From Gigantopelta aegis (taxonomy: Eukaryota > Mollusca > Gastropoda > Neomphalida > Peltospiridae): DNA of 64,000 nt. The translations under genes were made by a program, and so were the position numbers. The notes below the pieces were generated by a model, which saw only the letters and a list, made by a program, of their open reading frames with translations, was not told the DNA's origin and made no database searches. The DNA lies in NCBI RefSeq assembly GCF_016097555.1, contig NC_054707.1, positions 89,501 through 153,500 of the forward strand, in the 5' to 3' direction. Of this stretch, positions 12,701 to 24,612 are shown piece by piece (within the stretch, counting starts at the first letter, position 1; each line of letters starts with the position of its first letter).

Positions 12701-15700
12701 AGGCTAGATGTGACATGTTATTCTATATTTGTAGGAGGCTAGATGTGACATGTTATTCTCTATTTGTAGGAGGCTAGATGTGACGTTACTATATTTGTTA
12801 GGAGTTCTCTATTTGTAGGAGGCTAGAGGTGACATGTTATTCTGTATTTGAATGAGGCTAGATGTGACATGTTATTCTATATTTGTAGGAGGCTTGATGT
12901 GACATGTTATTCTCTATTTGTAGGAGGCTAGATGTGACATGTTATTCTATATTTGTAGGAGGCTGGGTAGCAGTGATCAGACGGGACATATGTTATTCTA
13001 TATTTGTAGGAGGCTAGATGTGACATGTTATTCTGTATTTGTAGGCTAGATGTGACATGTTATTCTGTATTTGTAGGTGGCTAGATGTGACATGTTATTC
13101 TATATTTGTAGGAGGCTAGATATGACGTTATTCTATATTTGTAGGAGGCTGGGTAGGAGTGATCAGATGTGACATATGTTATTCTCTATTTGTAGGAGGC
13201 TAGATGTGACATGTTATTCTGTATTTGTAGGAGGCTAGATGTGACATGTTATTCTATATTTGTAGGAGGCTAGATGTGACATGTTATTCTATATATGTAG
13301 GAGGCTAGATGTGACATATTATTCTGTATTTGTAGGAGGCTAGATGTGATATGTTATTCTATATTTGTAGGAGGTTGGGGTAGGAGTGATCAGATGTGAC
13401 ATGTTATTCTATATTTGTAGGAGGCTAGATGTGACATGTTATTCTATATTTGTAGGAGGCTTGATGTGACATGTTATTCTATATATGTAGGAGGCTAGAT
13501 GTGACATGTTATTCTATATTTGTAGGAGGCTAGATGCGACATGTTATTCTATATTTGTAGGAGGCTGGGTAGGAGTGATCAGATCTGACATGTTATTCTA
13601 TATTTGTAGGAGGCTAGATGTGACATGTTATTCTATATTTGTAGGAGGCTTGATGTGACGTTATTATATATATGTAGGAGGCTAGATGTGACATGTTATT
13701 CTATATTTGTAGGAGGCTACATGTGACATGTTATTCTATATTTGTAGGAGGCTAGATGTGACATGTTATTCTATATATGTAGGAGGCTAGATGTGACATG
13801 TTATTCTATGTTTGTAGGAGGCTAGATGTGACATGTTATTCTATATTTGTAGGAGGCTGGATGTGACATGTTATTCTATATATGTAGGACGCTAGATGTG
13901 ACATATTATTCTATATTTGTAGGAGGCTAGATGTGATATGTTATTCTATATTTGTAGGAGGTTGGGTAGGAGTGATCAGATGTGACATGTTATTCTATAT
14001 TTGTAGGAGGCTAGATGTGACATGTTATTCTATATTTGTAGGAGGCTTGATGTGACATGTTATTCTATATTTGTAGGAGGCTAGATGCGACATGTTATTC
14101 TATATTTGTAGGAGGCTAGATGTGACATGTTATTCTCTATTTGCAGGAGGCTAGATGTGACTTGTTATTCTATATTTGTAGGAGGCTAGATGTGACATGT
14201 TATTCTCTATTAGCAGGAGGCTAGATGTGACATGTTATTCTATATTTGTAGGAGGCTAGATGTGACATGTTATTCTCTATTTGTAGGAGGCTAGATGTGA
14301 CGTTATTCTATATTTGTAGGAGGCTGGGTAGGAGTGATCAGATGTGACAAGTTATTCTATATTTGTAGGAGGCTAGATGTGACATGTTATTCTATATTTG
14401 TAGGAGGCTAGATGTGACATGTTATTCTCTATTTGTAGGAGGCTAGATGTGACATGTTATTCTATATTTGTAGGAGGCTTGATGTGACATGTTATTCTCT
14501 ATTTGTAGGAGGCTAGATGTGACATGTTATTCTATATTTGTAGGAGGCTGGGTAGGAGTGATCAGACGGGACATATGTTATTCTATATTTGTAGGAGGCT
14601 AGATGTGACATGTTATTCTGTATTTGTAGGCTAGATGTGACATGTTATTCTGTATTTGTAGGTGGCTAGATGTGACATGTTATTCTATATTTGTAGGAGG
14701 CTAGATATGACGTTATTCTATATTTGTAGGAGGCTGGGTAGGAGTGATCAGATGTGACATATGTTATTCTCTATTTGTAGGAGGCTAGATGTGACATGTT
14801 ATTCTATATTTGTAGGAGGCTAGATGTGACATGTTATTCTATATTTGTAGGAGGCTAGATGTGACATGTTATTCTATATATGTAGGAGGCTAGATGTGAC
14901 ATATTATTCTATATTTGTAGGAGGCTAGATGTGATATGTTATTCTATATTTGTAGGAGGTTGGGGTAGGAGTGATCAGATGTGACATGTTATTCTATATT
15001 TGTAGGAGGCTAGATGTGACATGTTATTCTATATTTGTAGGAGGCTTGATGTGACATGTTATTCTATATATGTAGGAGGCTAGATGTGACATGGTATTCT
15101 ATATTTGTAGGAGGCTAGATGCGACATGTTATTCTATATTTGTAGGAGGCTGGGTAGGAGTGATCAGATGTGACATGTTATTCTATATTTGTAGGAGGCT
15201 ACATGTGACATGTTATTCTATATTTGTAGGAGGCTTGATGTGACATGTTATTCTATATATGTAGGAGGCTTGATGTGACATGTTATTCTATATATGTAGG
15301 AGGCTAGATGTGACATGTTATTCTATATTTGTAGGAGGCTAGATGCGACATGTTATTCTATATTTGTAGGAGGCTAGATGTGACATGTTATTCTCTATTT
15401 GCAGGAGGCTAGATGTGACTTGTTATTCTATATTTGTAGGAGGCTAGATGTGACATGTTATTCTCTATTTGCAGGAGGCTAGATGTGACATGTTATTCTA
15501 TATTTGTAGGAGGCTAGATGTGACATGTTATTCTCTATTTGTAGGAGACTAGATGTGACGTTATTCTATATTTGTAGGAGGCTGGGTAGGAGTGATCAGA
15601 TGTGACAAGTTATTCTATATTTGTAGGAGGCTTGATGTGACATGTTATTCTCTATTTGTAGGAGGCTAGATGTGACATGTTATTCTATATTTGTAGGAGG

Positions 15701-18539
15701 CTGGGTAGGAGTGATCAGACGGGACATATGCTATTCTATATTTATAGGAGGCTAGATGTGACATGTTGTTCTGTATTTGTACGCTGGATGTGACATGTTA
15801 TTCTGTATTTGTAGGTGGCTAGATGTGACATGTTATTCTATATTTGTAGGAGGCTAGATATGACGTTATTCTATATTTGTAGGAGGCTGGGTAGGAGTGA
15901 TCAGATGTGACATATGTTATTCTTTGTTTGTAGGAGGCTAGATGTGACATGTTATTCTGTATTTGTAGGAGGCTAGATGTGACGTTATTCTATATTTGTA
16001 GGAGGCTAGATGTGACATGTTATTCTATATTTGTAGGAGGCTTGATGTGACATGTTATTCTATATATGTAGGAGGCTAGATGTGACATGTTATTCTATAT
16101 TTGTAGGAGGCTAGATGCGACATGTTATTCTATATTTGTAGGAGGCTGGGTAGGAGTGATCAGATGTGATATGTTATTCTATATTTGTAGGAGGCTAGAT
16201 GTGACGTTATTCTATATTTGTAGGAGGCTTGATGTGACGTTATTATATATATGTAGGAGGCTAGATGTGACATGTTATTCTATATTTGTAGGAGGCTACA
16301 TGTGACATGTTATTCTATATTTGTAGGAGGCTAGATGTGACATGTTATTCTATATATGTAGGCTAGATGTGACATATTATTCTATATTTGTAGGAGGCTG
16401 GATGTGATATGTTATTCTATATTTGTAGGAGGTTGGGTAGGAGTGATCAGATGTGACATGTTATTCTATATTTGTAGGAGGCTAGATGTGACATGTTATT
16501 CTATATTTGTAGGAGGCTTGATGTGACATGTTATTCTATATATGTAGGAGGCTAGATGTGACATGTTATTCTATATTTGTAGGAGGCTAGATGCGACATG
16601 TTATTCTATATTTGTAGGAGGCTAGATGTGACATGTTATTCTGTATTTGTAGGAGGCTAGATGTGACATGTTATTCTATATTTGTAGGAGGCTAGATGTG
16701 ACATGTTATTCTCTATTTGTAGGAGGCTGGGTGTGACGTTATTCTCTATTTGTAGGAGGCTGGGTAGGAGTGATCAGGACCTGTCACGTGTTATTCTCTA
16801 TTTGTAGGAGGCTGGGTAGGAGTGATCAAGAGCTGGTATATATGCTCTTCAAAAAAAGAAACGCAAAAGGGTACAAATGGGTTATAACTCCGATTTTATG
16901 TTTCCTACCGGTTCATGCTTTGTGAATATAAGGTCATTGCATGCCCCAAACACATTCCCACGGTTACATTCGATAAAACGCAGCTACTGTACAATAAAGT
17001 TCCAAAATGTGAATATTCGCAAAAACGCAGCCACGTGCAAACCATGTCACCACTGCACGTGCGTTGTCTGCACGTGCAACATGAACACCGACAGTATAAA
17101 AGTGCAGGGTGTTCGCTTGCCTGGCCTCTGTGTCTGGCCGACAGTTGACAATCCAGGACATGCCACGTCTCAGTGAACCGCAGAGAAACAATGCCATCGG
17201 CCGACTAGACGCAGGCGAATCCAGACTGTGGGACCGTTACCAGCAACATGGATCAACACGTGACCTCCCTAGATCCGGTCGACCACGGGTCACTACCCCC
17301 GGGCAGGACCGCTACATCCGGGTACGCCACCTTCGGGAACGATTGACTACTGCCACCTCCACAGCCGCAGCAATACCAGGTTTGCGCAGGATATCCGACC
17401 AGACGTACGGAACCGCCTACGTGAGGTAGGAATTCGTGCCAGACGTCCAGTTCTCGGTGTCATCTTAACACCACAACACCGTCGACTCCGACTGCAGTGG
17501 TGCCAGATTCATCGACAATGGCCTCAACTGCGATGGAGACAGGTGTGGTTCAGTGACGAGTCCCGATTTCTGCTCCGACGTCATGATGGAAGATGTCGCG
17601 TGTATAGGCGTCGTGGTGAACGTTATGCGGCAAACTGCGTGCAGGAAGTGGACAGATTCGGCGGGGGTAGTGTCATGGTGTGGGCAGCCATCTCACACAC
17701 TGGCAGAACTGACCTGGTCCACGTGCAGGGCAACCTGAATGCACAGGGCTACATTGACCAGATCCTCCGGCCACACATCGTTCCAGTTATGGCCAACGCC
17801 AACGCAGTGTTCCAACATGACAACGCCAGGCCTCACACAGCATGTCTCACAACGGCTTTCCTACAGAACAACAACATTAATGTCCTTCTTTGGCCATCGA
17901 TATCACCGGATTTGAACCCAATTGAGCATCTATGGGACGAGTTGGACCGACGCCTCCGACAGCGACAACCACAGCCCCAGACCCTGCCCGAGCTGGCAGC
18001 AGCCTTGCAGGCCGAGTGGGCCACCATCCCCCGGGACGTCATCCGTACTCTGGTTGCTTCAATGGGCAGGCGGTGCCAGGCAGTTGTCAACACACGCGGA
18101 GGCCACACCCGGTATTGACTCCAGATGACCTTGACCTTTGTGGTGTGTCCTATCACTTACTCACAATGGACTAGAGTGAATTGTGAACAATCCTGCAACA
18201 TTTGGTAATTATCGGACTCACCATTCAGTAATTAAATCAATTCTCCAAATGTTACGACAATGTGGTTTTGCGTTTCTTCTTTTGAAGAGTATATTATTAT
18301 ATTATTATCTATTTGTAGGAGGCTGGGTAGGAGTGATCAGGAGCTGCTATCAAATGAACTCTCTCCCTGGCATCAACGAATCGGACGGCTGTCACCACTG
18401 GACACTTCCGGCCGACCCAGACAACTTCACCGCGACTCTGTGTTTCTGCAGTGAGGACATGTGTAACAGGGCAGGCGTACTTAAACCCACCTTCCACGTG
18501 GCCCTGGTCCTCGCGATCAGTGTACTCATGTGTAGATGA
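9798..18539 (+). CDS. Ly6/uPAR-type GPI-anchored protein, 3' two exons (5' end not found)
   Basis: Two coding exons. Exon A is 9798-9938 (phase-1 entry, ends CTCTACCAG before GTGAGT). Exon B is 18319-18539 (follows ATTTGTAG, ends in TGA). Both join in phase 1. The joined product has the ten-cysteine Ly6/uPAR pattern: RCYVC, GAC, LNC and FKC in exon A; RSC, DGC, LCFC and EDMCN in exon B. Two N-glycosylation sequons (NES, NFT) are present. A hydrophobic C-terminal tail after CNRAG (VALVLAISVLM) looks like a GPI-attachment signal, so the protein is probably secreted and lipid-anchored at the cell surface, similar to quiver/sleepless-like or CD59-like proteins. The exact subfamily and ligand are unknown. 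The signal-peptide exon was not identified and may lie upstream. The intron holds copies of both of its own splice sites (9888-12323 and 12620-16842) and a Tc1 element (16845-18289). Which donor is used in vivo is not certain. Confidence 0.8.
9888..12323 (+). repeat. 66-bp minisatellite spanning the Ly6 exon A 5' splice site (37 donors)
   Basis: Thirty-seven GT donors at an exact 66-bp spacing from 9939 to 12315, with no net indel. Each unit holds about 51 nt matching the end of exon A (GTGTGGCAAACAGACCCAG, CTCTACCAG) and about 15 nt of intron (GTGAGTCAGTACCATG). The first unit is the real exon end. The last donor is GTGAAT. Because 66 is divisible by three, three forward frames and one reverse frame are open over hundreds of codons. 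In the exon A frame translation stays open through the first 17 donors to a TGA at 11015. It could be read as an exonic coding repeat instead of intron; loss of the Ly6 spacing makes that less likely. Confidence 0.93.
12324..12619. other. Unique intron segment between the two splice-site arrays
   Basis: About 300 bp of non-repetitive sequence inside the Ly6 intron. No feature recognised. Confidence 0.6.
12620..16842 (+). repeat. About 35-bp minisatellite spanning the Ly6 exon B 3' splice site (>100 acceptors)
   Basis: More than 100 units of the form TTATTCTATATTTGTAG, GAGGCTAGATGTGACATG. The basic unit is 35 bp. Longer units read GAGGCTGGGTAGGAGTGATC and match the start of exon B at 18319 (GAGGCTGGGTAGGAGTGATC). 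Every unit therefore carries an intron end (TTTGTAG) plus the first nucleotides of exon B. Long blocks recur: the marker GATCAGACGGGACATATG appears at about 12975, 14560 and 15714, so the array also grew by kilobase-scale duplication. The copy just before the Tc1 insertion (about 16809-16840) holds about 31 nt of exon-like sequence. Confidence 0.93.
16845..18289 (+). mobile_element. Tc1/mariner transposon, copy 1 (defective)
   Basis: The ends are CTCTTCAAAAAAAGAAACGC and, inverted at the right, CTCTTCAAAAGAAGAAACGC; the terminal inverted repeats are about 24 bp. The right flank is TA. On the left the base next to CTCTTC is G (TATATG), not the A seen in the other copies. Nucleotide identity to copies at 42753 and 48100 is very high by eye. 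It lies between the acceptor array and the real exon B acceptor of the Ly6 gene, in the same orientation as the gene. Confidence 0.93.
17160..18118 (+). pseudogene. Tc1-like transposase, broken copy
   Basis: The reading starts with [10 protein letters not shown]. Relative to the copy at 43068 it lacks 48 bp, which removes 16 residues of the helix-turn-helix ([16 protein letters not shown]). The lost segment lies between two TCCAGA repeats, as in short-repeat-mediated deletion. A 1-bp deletion at about 17404 (GACCAGACGTACGG against GACCAGACCGTACGG) shifts the frame before the catalytic domain. The catalytic part is still readable from 17543: FSDES, then FQHDNARPH, then SPDLNPIEH, with 34 residues between the second D and the E (DD34E). 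Confidence 0.9.
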
Positions 18540-18804
18540 CGGGGACTCATTGACTAATAGTATAAACAATTGCGCACGTTATAAGTGGGCCTAATTCGCT
18601 AAATCTGAATGTCAAAACCGTATTCGTGATCAAATTCGTATCGCTGCACAAGGGAGAGTCGGTTTGAGATTTCAGACAAAGTAATTGCTACCAGGTTCTC
18701 GTCGTTAGCAGGACTGCCACGCCATAGGAGATTCTCGCAACTCTGCGATATAGCCGTGCAGGGCCACCAATTCAGGGACCGCTGGCAACTTTGCGATATC
18801 GCAC
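18540..18804 (+). other. 3' flank / probable 3' UTR of the Ly6-type gene
   Basis: No coding sequence. No strong polyadenylation signal immediately after the stop codon. An AATAAA at 18898 lies inside the next array and is only a possible signal. Confidence 0.35.
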
Positions 18805-19030
18805 TACAATACAAATAGACTTGCGAACTCGCACTTCAATACAAATAGACTTGCGATCTCGCAGGACAATACAGACAGACCTGCGATCTCGCACTTCAAT
18901 AAAAATAGATTTGCGATCTCGCACTTCAATACAAATCGACTTGCGATCTCACTTCAATACAAATCGACTTACGATCTCGCACTTCAATACCAACAGACTT
19001 GCGATCTCGCACGTCAATACAAATATACTT
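18805..19030. repeat. About 30-bp minisatellite
   Basis: About eight units of ACTTGCGATCTCGCACTTC followed by AATACAAATAG, with some variation. No gene. Confidence 0.88.
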
Positions 19031-19084
19031 GCAAGAACGATGTTTAAGATAGCTTTGTGAATTAGTTCCCGGATGATAGATCGT

Positions 19085-19235
19085 GTTAATGTCATTACTA
19101 TGTAATACATCAACTTATTGTCGTTATATAAAGAATACATGTAATACATCAACTTATTGCCGTTATATAAACAATACATGTAATAAATCAGCTTATTGCC
19201 GTTATATAAATAATACTTGTCATACTTGTATTGAG
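19085..19235. repeat. About 50-bp tandem repeat, three copies
   Basis: Three units built on TGTAATACATCAACTTATTG and CGTTATATAAA. No gene. Confidence 0.8.
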
Positions 19236-19902
19236 TTTGTTCTTGACATTCAGTTCTCTGTGGAAAGGTCACAAAGTCGTCTTTCACAGTTCTGTAAACG
19301 GATGACATCCTGCGAGTGCCTACAGTGATTTAGCATAAGACCATTGAACGTGGAGATTATTTCCACCAGAATTAATCTGCTATAGTGCCGTGCAGCGACC
19401 ACACCTGAGTGACAGGTCACGCGAACTCCGTGACACGAGCTGCACGGTCGGCACTTGCCATTTCTCACCACGAGTAGCAGAAATAGGTCCGCGTTATGAG
19501 ATCTGATTTGTCGCGTGAATCCCGCGAAACGCGGTAAATTGGAAAAGTGAAGGATCTCTTCAGACGGCAAGTTTTCTTCTCGCGCACTCATTTGTAAAGT
19601 AGTCCACTCGAGTTGTTCATTTGTACGAGTCCCCGCAGAGGATTAATAACTCGTCATTAGGCGCGAAGTGATTTCTTTTCGCAAGCCAGTAGGTTCTCGC
19701 TCAGTCGAAAAATGCTTTCAAAATAGTATAATACCGCAAATAATGTTATAACACGTGACATTAGGTCTACTACCTGTACAACTCCACAATAACAAAAACG
19801 ACAACTAAAACAACAACAAAACAAATATGCACACTCCAATCCAAATCCCCAAAGGCAGTAACAAACCAACTATCACATTCGCGGATCCATGATTTGTGCA
19901 GG

Positions 19903-19935
<33 letters not shown>

Positions 19936-19960
19936 GGGGGGGGGGGTCTACATGTTAGTG
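19236..19960. other. Intergenic sequence
   Basis: No exon or RNA gene recognised. A (GT)n run followed by a G-run lies at about 19907-19946. Confidence 0.5.
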
Positions 19961-19964
19961 GAGA

Positions 19965-20357
19965 AAGAAAGAAATGTTTTATTTAACGACGCACTCAACA
20001 CATTTTATTTACGGTTATATGGCGTCAGACATATGGTTAAGGACCACACAGATTTTGAGAGGAAACCCGCTGTCGCCACTACATGGGCTACTCTTCCGAT
20101 TAGCAGCAAGGGATCTTTTATTTGCGCTTCCCACAGGCAGGATAGCACAAACCATGGCCTTTGTTGAACCAGTTATGGATCACTGGTCGGTGCAAGTGGT
20201 TTACACCTACCCATTGACAAATCAGATCTCATAACGTGGTTACTCAGGGTTTGGAGTCGGTATCTGGATTAAAAATCTCATGCATCGACTGGGATCCGAA
20301 CCCAGTACCTACCAGCATGTAGACCGATGGCCTGCCACGACGCCACCGCGGCCGGTG
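19965..20357 (-). mobile_element. tRNA-derived SINE with alternative head
   Basis: Reverse-oriented. Read on the minus strand, the head begins GGCCGCGGTGGCGTCGTGGC with a B-box-like GGGTTCGGATCC, followed by an extra block (GATACCGACTCCAAACCC, GTAAACCACTTGCACCGACC). It then joins the common SINE core (AAAGATCCCTTGCTGC) and the second tail type (GTGCGTCGTTAAATAAAAC). It shares its head with the plus-strand copy at 58925. Confidence 0.88.
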
Positions 20358-20764
20358 TGTTAGTGGAGAATGCACTTTAAAATAATTGGAAAAGGACATT
20401 TTCACGGGAAAGCTTGCTAAAAAAAAGTCTCACCAGGGAAAAATGTCTGAATTTAAAGAATATACAGAAACTACAATATGTACGAACTGAACCGTAAACA
20501 CTTGTACATTGGGGTTTTTGTTTTGTTTTTTTATTATGAGGAATTCTATTCAGAGACGGTAATACATTTTGAACTGAAAATGAAGAACCTTTTTGCATAT
20601 AATGTGCCTATCTTTGATAAACTAATAATATTTTGATGGGGCCTAAAAACCAATAACCAGGCACTTCGAATGTCAGTGGGTACACCCCCCCCCCCCTCCC
20701 CTTGGAACCTCGCTTGCAGTCCCTCGATGTCCGTTCTTATTAATGAAATGATGCACAACACTCA

Positions 20765-21034
20765 CGGACGTAGTTCAGTGGTAACGAGCTCGCTTGATAC
20801 GCTGTCGGTCTAGGATCGATCCCCATCGGTGGGACCATTGGGGAAATGTTTTGTTCTAGCTAGTTCACCACGACTGGTATATCACAGGCCGTGGTATGTC
20901 CTATTCTGCATATAAAAGATCCCTTGCTACTGATGGGAAAATGTAGTCAAGTTTCCCCTCATGTTGACTTTGTCAAAATTACCAAATGTTTGACATCCAA
21001 TAGTCTGTGATTAATAACCCAATGTGCTCTATAT
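20765..21034 (+). mobile_element. tRNA-derived SINE, main family
   Basis: The head CGTAGTTCAGTGGTAACG and AGGATCGATCCCC are diverged forms of the A and B boxes. The core (CCACGACTGGTATATC, AAAGATCCCTTGCTAC) and 3' region (TTGACATCCAATAG) follow. The far tail is truncated. Confidence 0.85.
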
Positions 21035-21047
21035 ACATTGGCGTAGC

Positions 21048-21330
21048 CAAGACCCTCCCCAGGTTCACCTCCCCCATCATAGTGACCTAGTAATACTAGT
21101 AGTAAGCGACACACCGCCATTCCAAGTTGTTCCTACATTGAGGTTTGATGGTCCTGTATGCATATGTATGCAATATATGGTCCGGACAGGGATTTACTGT
21201 TATGTGCAGTAGACCGTGAAACGTAGGTCATAGTGACCTAGTAATACTACTAGTACGCGACACATCGCCATCCCAAGTTGTTCCAACATTGAGGTTTGAT
21301 GGTCCGGTATGCAAGATATGGTCCGGACAC
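21048..21330. repeat. Two-copy tandem duplication of about 180 bp
   Basis: The block CATAGTGACCTAGTAATACT to ATATGGTCCGGACA occurs at about 21079-21187 and again at about 21228-21328, with small differences. No coding sequence. Confidence 0.75.
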
Positions 21331-22705
21331 AAAAACTTTAACACACAGACGTACGTACGAACGGAAGGACAATACAATACCATAATACGACCCATCGTAG
21401 ACGGGCGTATAAAAACCCACAATAATAAATAAATAAATAAACATAAAAAGAAATAAAATCAAATAATAAAATTCTAGCTACGTTGAGTGTTAACATGATA
21501 CATTATTTAAAAATGCATTTGCAAATGTTCTTAAATATGTTGGGGACATCACCTCTACACACACTGACCTAGTTAGTGGCCATGCCCCCTCCCGTTACAC
21601 CTCTTTTGTCCCCGCCACCTTTTATACTTGCCTGTAGCCTCATAGACAATGTGTGCCCCCCACCCCCCACCTTTCCCCAGTATAAAATCCCGTGTTCGAC
21701 TAATTTTGTGAATCGGTTGGAATTCCATATATAATCATAGGTGATAGGCTTAATCGGTTTGCACCACCTGATCAACACTGGATTAATCAATCGGTTAGAA
21801 GAAACTCAGGAAATATTTGAATCATTAGAACCATACACTGTGGTCATCAGGGATTTTTTCTTCTTCTAATTTTACACTTAATATCCGTTTTCTTTATGTA
21901 CACACAAAAACACCAAATAAAAGCATATTTACATCAGTTTCATCACCCAAACTGTCGTAGGACCAACTGCATAACATTTCCCAAAACCGTCGATTATGGA
22001 GTGTTATAATCGACCATCACGATGGAGACGGGTCCAACCGATCAATAATCGATAATTGATCACTGAAACATCGCTAGATCCACGAACCCCCACCTCCGAC
22101 TTCAACGGTCCTCATAAACAAACAAACAAACAAACAAAAAAAGACCCCCTCCCCTCCGAAAACAACGACAATTAAACACTTACCTCTATGCATACATCCA
22201 CTCCACGCTTGTAACAGATATTACAACAGCACAGTTGTTACATTTACGCACGTTTTAAATAAATATGATTATAAATGACAAACAGCGATTCTGTTCGCAA
22301 ATTTCTGAAGTTAAATCTATATTCAGAAGAATGTACGTAGTATCGCTTTGCCATCAATAAGCATATTAAAACGTCAAAGCATTGTTGACGTCATGTCAAA
22401 GAATCTGTTTTTATGGTAACGTTTCAGGAAATTTTCTTAAGTTATTTGAAACTGTGTGTGAAAATATAATTCAAATGTAAATCTATATATCATTCCAAAT
22501 AGGAAATCTATTCAAAGATATCCTTACATATTCCCGAAACTGTTTTAAGTTTACTGTATCTACGAGGTCGCGGGAAAAGGTGTGTATGGGTGATCTGGCA
22601 GGGTTACAATGTCATGGAATTAGACTACTATCGTGTTACAACTTACAAGATAGAGAGCAACCATAGATATATATATTAAAGAAAAATTCTGTTTAAACTT
22701 AAAAC
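21331..22705. other. Intergenic sequence
   Basis: AT-rich, with short homopolymers and C-runs (for example 21656-21670). No exon, RNA gene or recognisable element found. Confidence 0.5.
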
Positions 22706-22708
22706 GTG

Positions 22709-22998
22709 TGTTTTGTTTAACAACACCACTAGAGCACATTGATTTATTAATCATCGGCTATTGGATGTCAAATATTTGGTCTCAGAGAGGAAACCCGCTA
22801 AATTTGTCCATTGGTAGCAAGGGATCTTTTATATGCATCATCTCACAGACAGGATAGCACATACCACAGCCTTTGGTATACCAGTTGTGGTGATCTAGCT
22901 AGAGCGAGACATAGCCCAACCGGCCCACCGACGGGGACAATCCCAGACCGACCGCACATCAGGCGAACGCTTTACCACTGGACTACATCCCGCCCTTT
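22709..22998 (-). mobile_element. tRNA-derived SINE, main family
   Basis: Nearly full-length reverse copy: tail (reverse of GTTAAACAAAAC), GAGCACATTGATTTATTAAT, CATCGGCTATTGGATGTC, AGCAAGGGATCTTTTATATG, and head ending GACTACATCCCGCCC. Confidence 0.88.
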
Positions 22999-23399
22999 CT
23001 GCTTAAAGATTATAACAGAAAAATTCAAGGTATTTAATATTTACAATTTTTACACTTCAGTAATTGGAACATGGCGACATACATTTATGTTATATGATGT
23101 TTATATGATGGTTATACGAAAACCATTGACAGCGGTAACATACACGCTTATTACTGAAGATGTATTTGTACTTTGCAGTATTATGTTATATTATGGTAGG
23201 GCGAAGTTATACATTAAAGTTTCATTTATAATAGTTTACGACACTAAATTACCAAACGATCTGTGACATTATGGGGATAACCATGTTGTATGTGACCATT
23301 TGCGGAGGTTAATGCTGGTTTTACATTCGCAAACTGAGGTGGATATGTAGCCGGTTGATTGACATACTTTTCATGACCCCTCCCCAACCCACCCCTACT

Positions 23400-23526
23400 C
23401 TGCACACGCGCCTGCACCGAGTCGTTGAACTTGCTTTGCTTGGGAGCCGGTACCGGGATGCGAACCCAGTATCAACCAACCTTACGTCCGATGGTTTAAC
23501 CATTACACGACGTGCGGAGGCCGCCC
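23400..23526 (-). mobile_element. tRNA-like SINE head, third type
   Basis: On the minus strand it reads GGCCTCCGCACGTCGTGTAA, GGTTAAACCATCGGACG, then a B-box-like GGGTTCGCATCCCGG. It resembles the head of the element at 34372. Only the head region is clear. Confidence 0.6.
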
Positions 23527-24029
23527 ATATAATATAGGTTCTGCCCTAACGCATGTCTATACATGTATATCTATGACGCAGTCTGAAGCCATCTTGGACA
23601 AGACGGTGACTGTTCAAATTTGATTTCTTTACTTTTGCATGTAGGACACGTCCTCAACGAACAAGATAATTAGGCACAGAGTCTGTCTGCTGGAATTGCT
23701 CGTGCAGTTAACCTAATTGACCCAGTATTAACGCCAGTTTATAACGGAGAGTATTCTGTTAACATTAATGACAATTTCTATCTGGCCAAGTACTTGTGGT
23801 CAGCTCTGATGACTTTTAGTTGATCAGTCTAAATTATTAAACAACTCACGATTGGGTTACAGAACTACCACCTCTAACTTCCAGACAAACATACAAATCT
23901 CAGGAGCGGATTCAGGAGGGGACCCAAAGGGGCCCGGGCTCCCCTATTTTTTGACAAACAATACATATTACAGAATACCATAAGTGTACTGGACAGGGGG
24001 GCAAGGCGGTTACCCACCTCCAGTCCCGG
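23527..24029. other. Intergenic sequence
   Basis: No gene recognised. GGGGACCCAAAGGGGCCCGG at 23919-23938 looks like the edge of an interspersed repeat, also partly seen near 34430. Confidence 0.4.
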
Positions 24030-24275
24030 AGAAAATCCTCAAATTCGGGCAGCAACAATAGAGAATTCGGGAAAAATTAACTGCCTGAACACTTTTCACC
24101 ATGTATTTTCATTGTTCTACCCAAAATATTAGGTGTAACCCATATAAAAATGCGTAGCGAATCGTTTGCAACACTAAATAGCTGTTTGGCAGTAATGCTA
24201 ATATGAATAAAAGTTGTAATCCAGATTCGGGCACTTTCATTTAATTCGGGCAAAACTCAGTCTATCCCCCGCCCC
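24030..24275. repeat. Interspersed repeat, copy 2 of 2
   Basis: Related to 7817-8040 (same order of shared blocks: AAAAATGCGTAG, ATAGCTGTTTGG, AATGCTAATATGAA, CATTTAATTCGGGC). Non-coding; class unknown. Confidence 0.7.
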
Positions 24276-24284
24276 ATAGCAACC

Positions 24285-24372
24285 ACACTGACATACAAAC
24301 CACTCAGACATACCAACCATACAGACATACCAACCACACAGACATACCAACCACACAGACATACCAACCAGA
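24285..24372. repeat. 15-bp tandem repeat (about 5 copies)
   Basis: Units of ACATACCAACCACACAG with small changes. No gene. Confidence 0.85.
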
Positions 24373-24612
24373 CACATATACAAATTACAGTCTGTCCCAT
24401 CCTCCTACAACAAAAGTAAAAGTGTTTTGGAAATAACATAAAATGCAATTTTCTAAAATATAAAATGCAATTTACTATTTTAGAAAACAATCAGTTCAGA
24501 AATAAATATTTTGTAATAAATTGCATAGTATAAAAATGGCATTCCCTGTGGGAAGAACTATAGACTCACATACGAACACATGACAGAAATGCAAAACCAG
24601 CACTATTTCTTA

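Noticed and set aside
12620-16842. CRISPR-like array
   Set aside because: Units are contiguous with no unique spacers, in an animal genome; they are copies of a splice acceptor.
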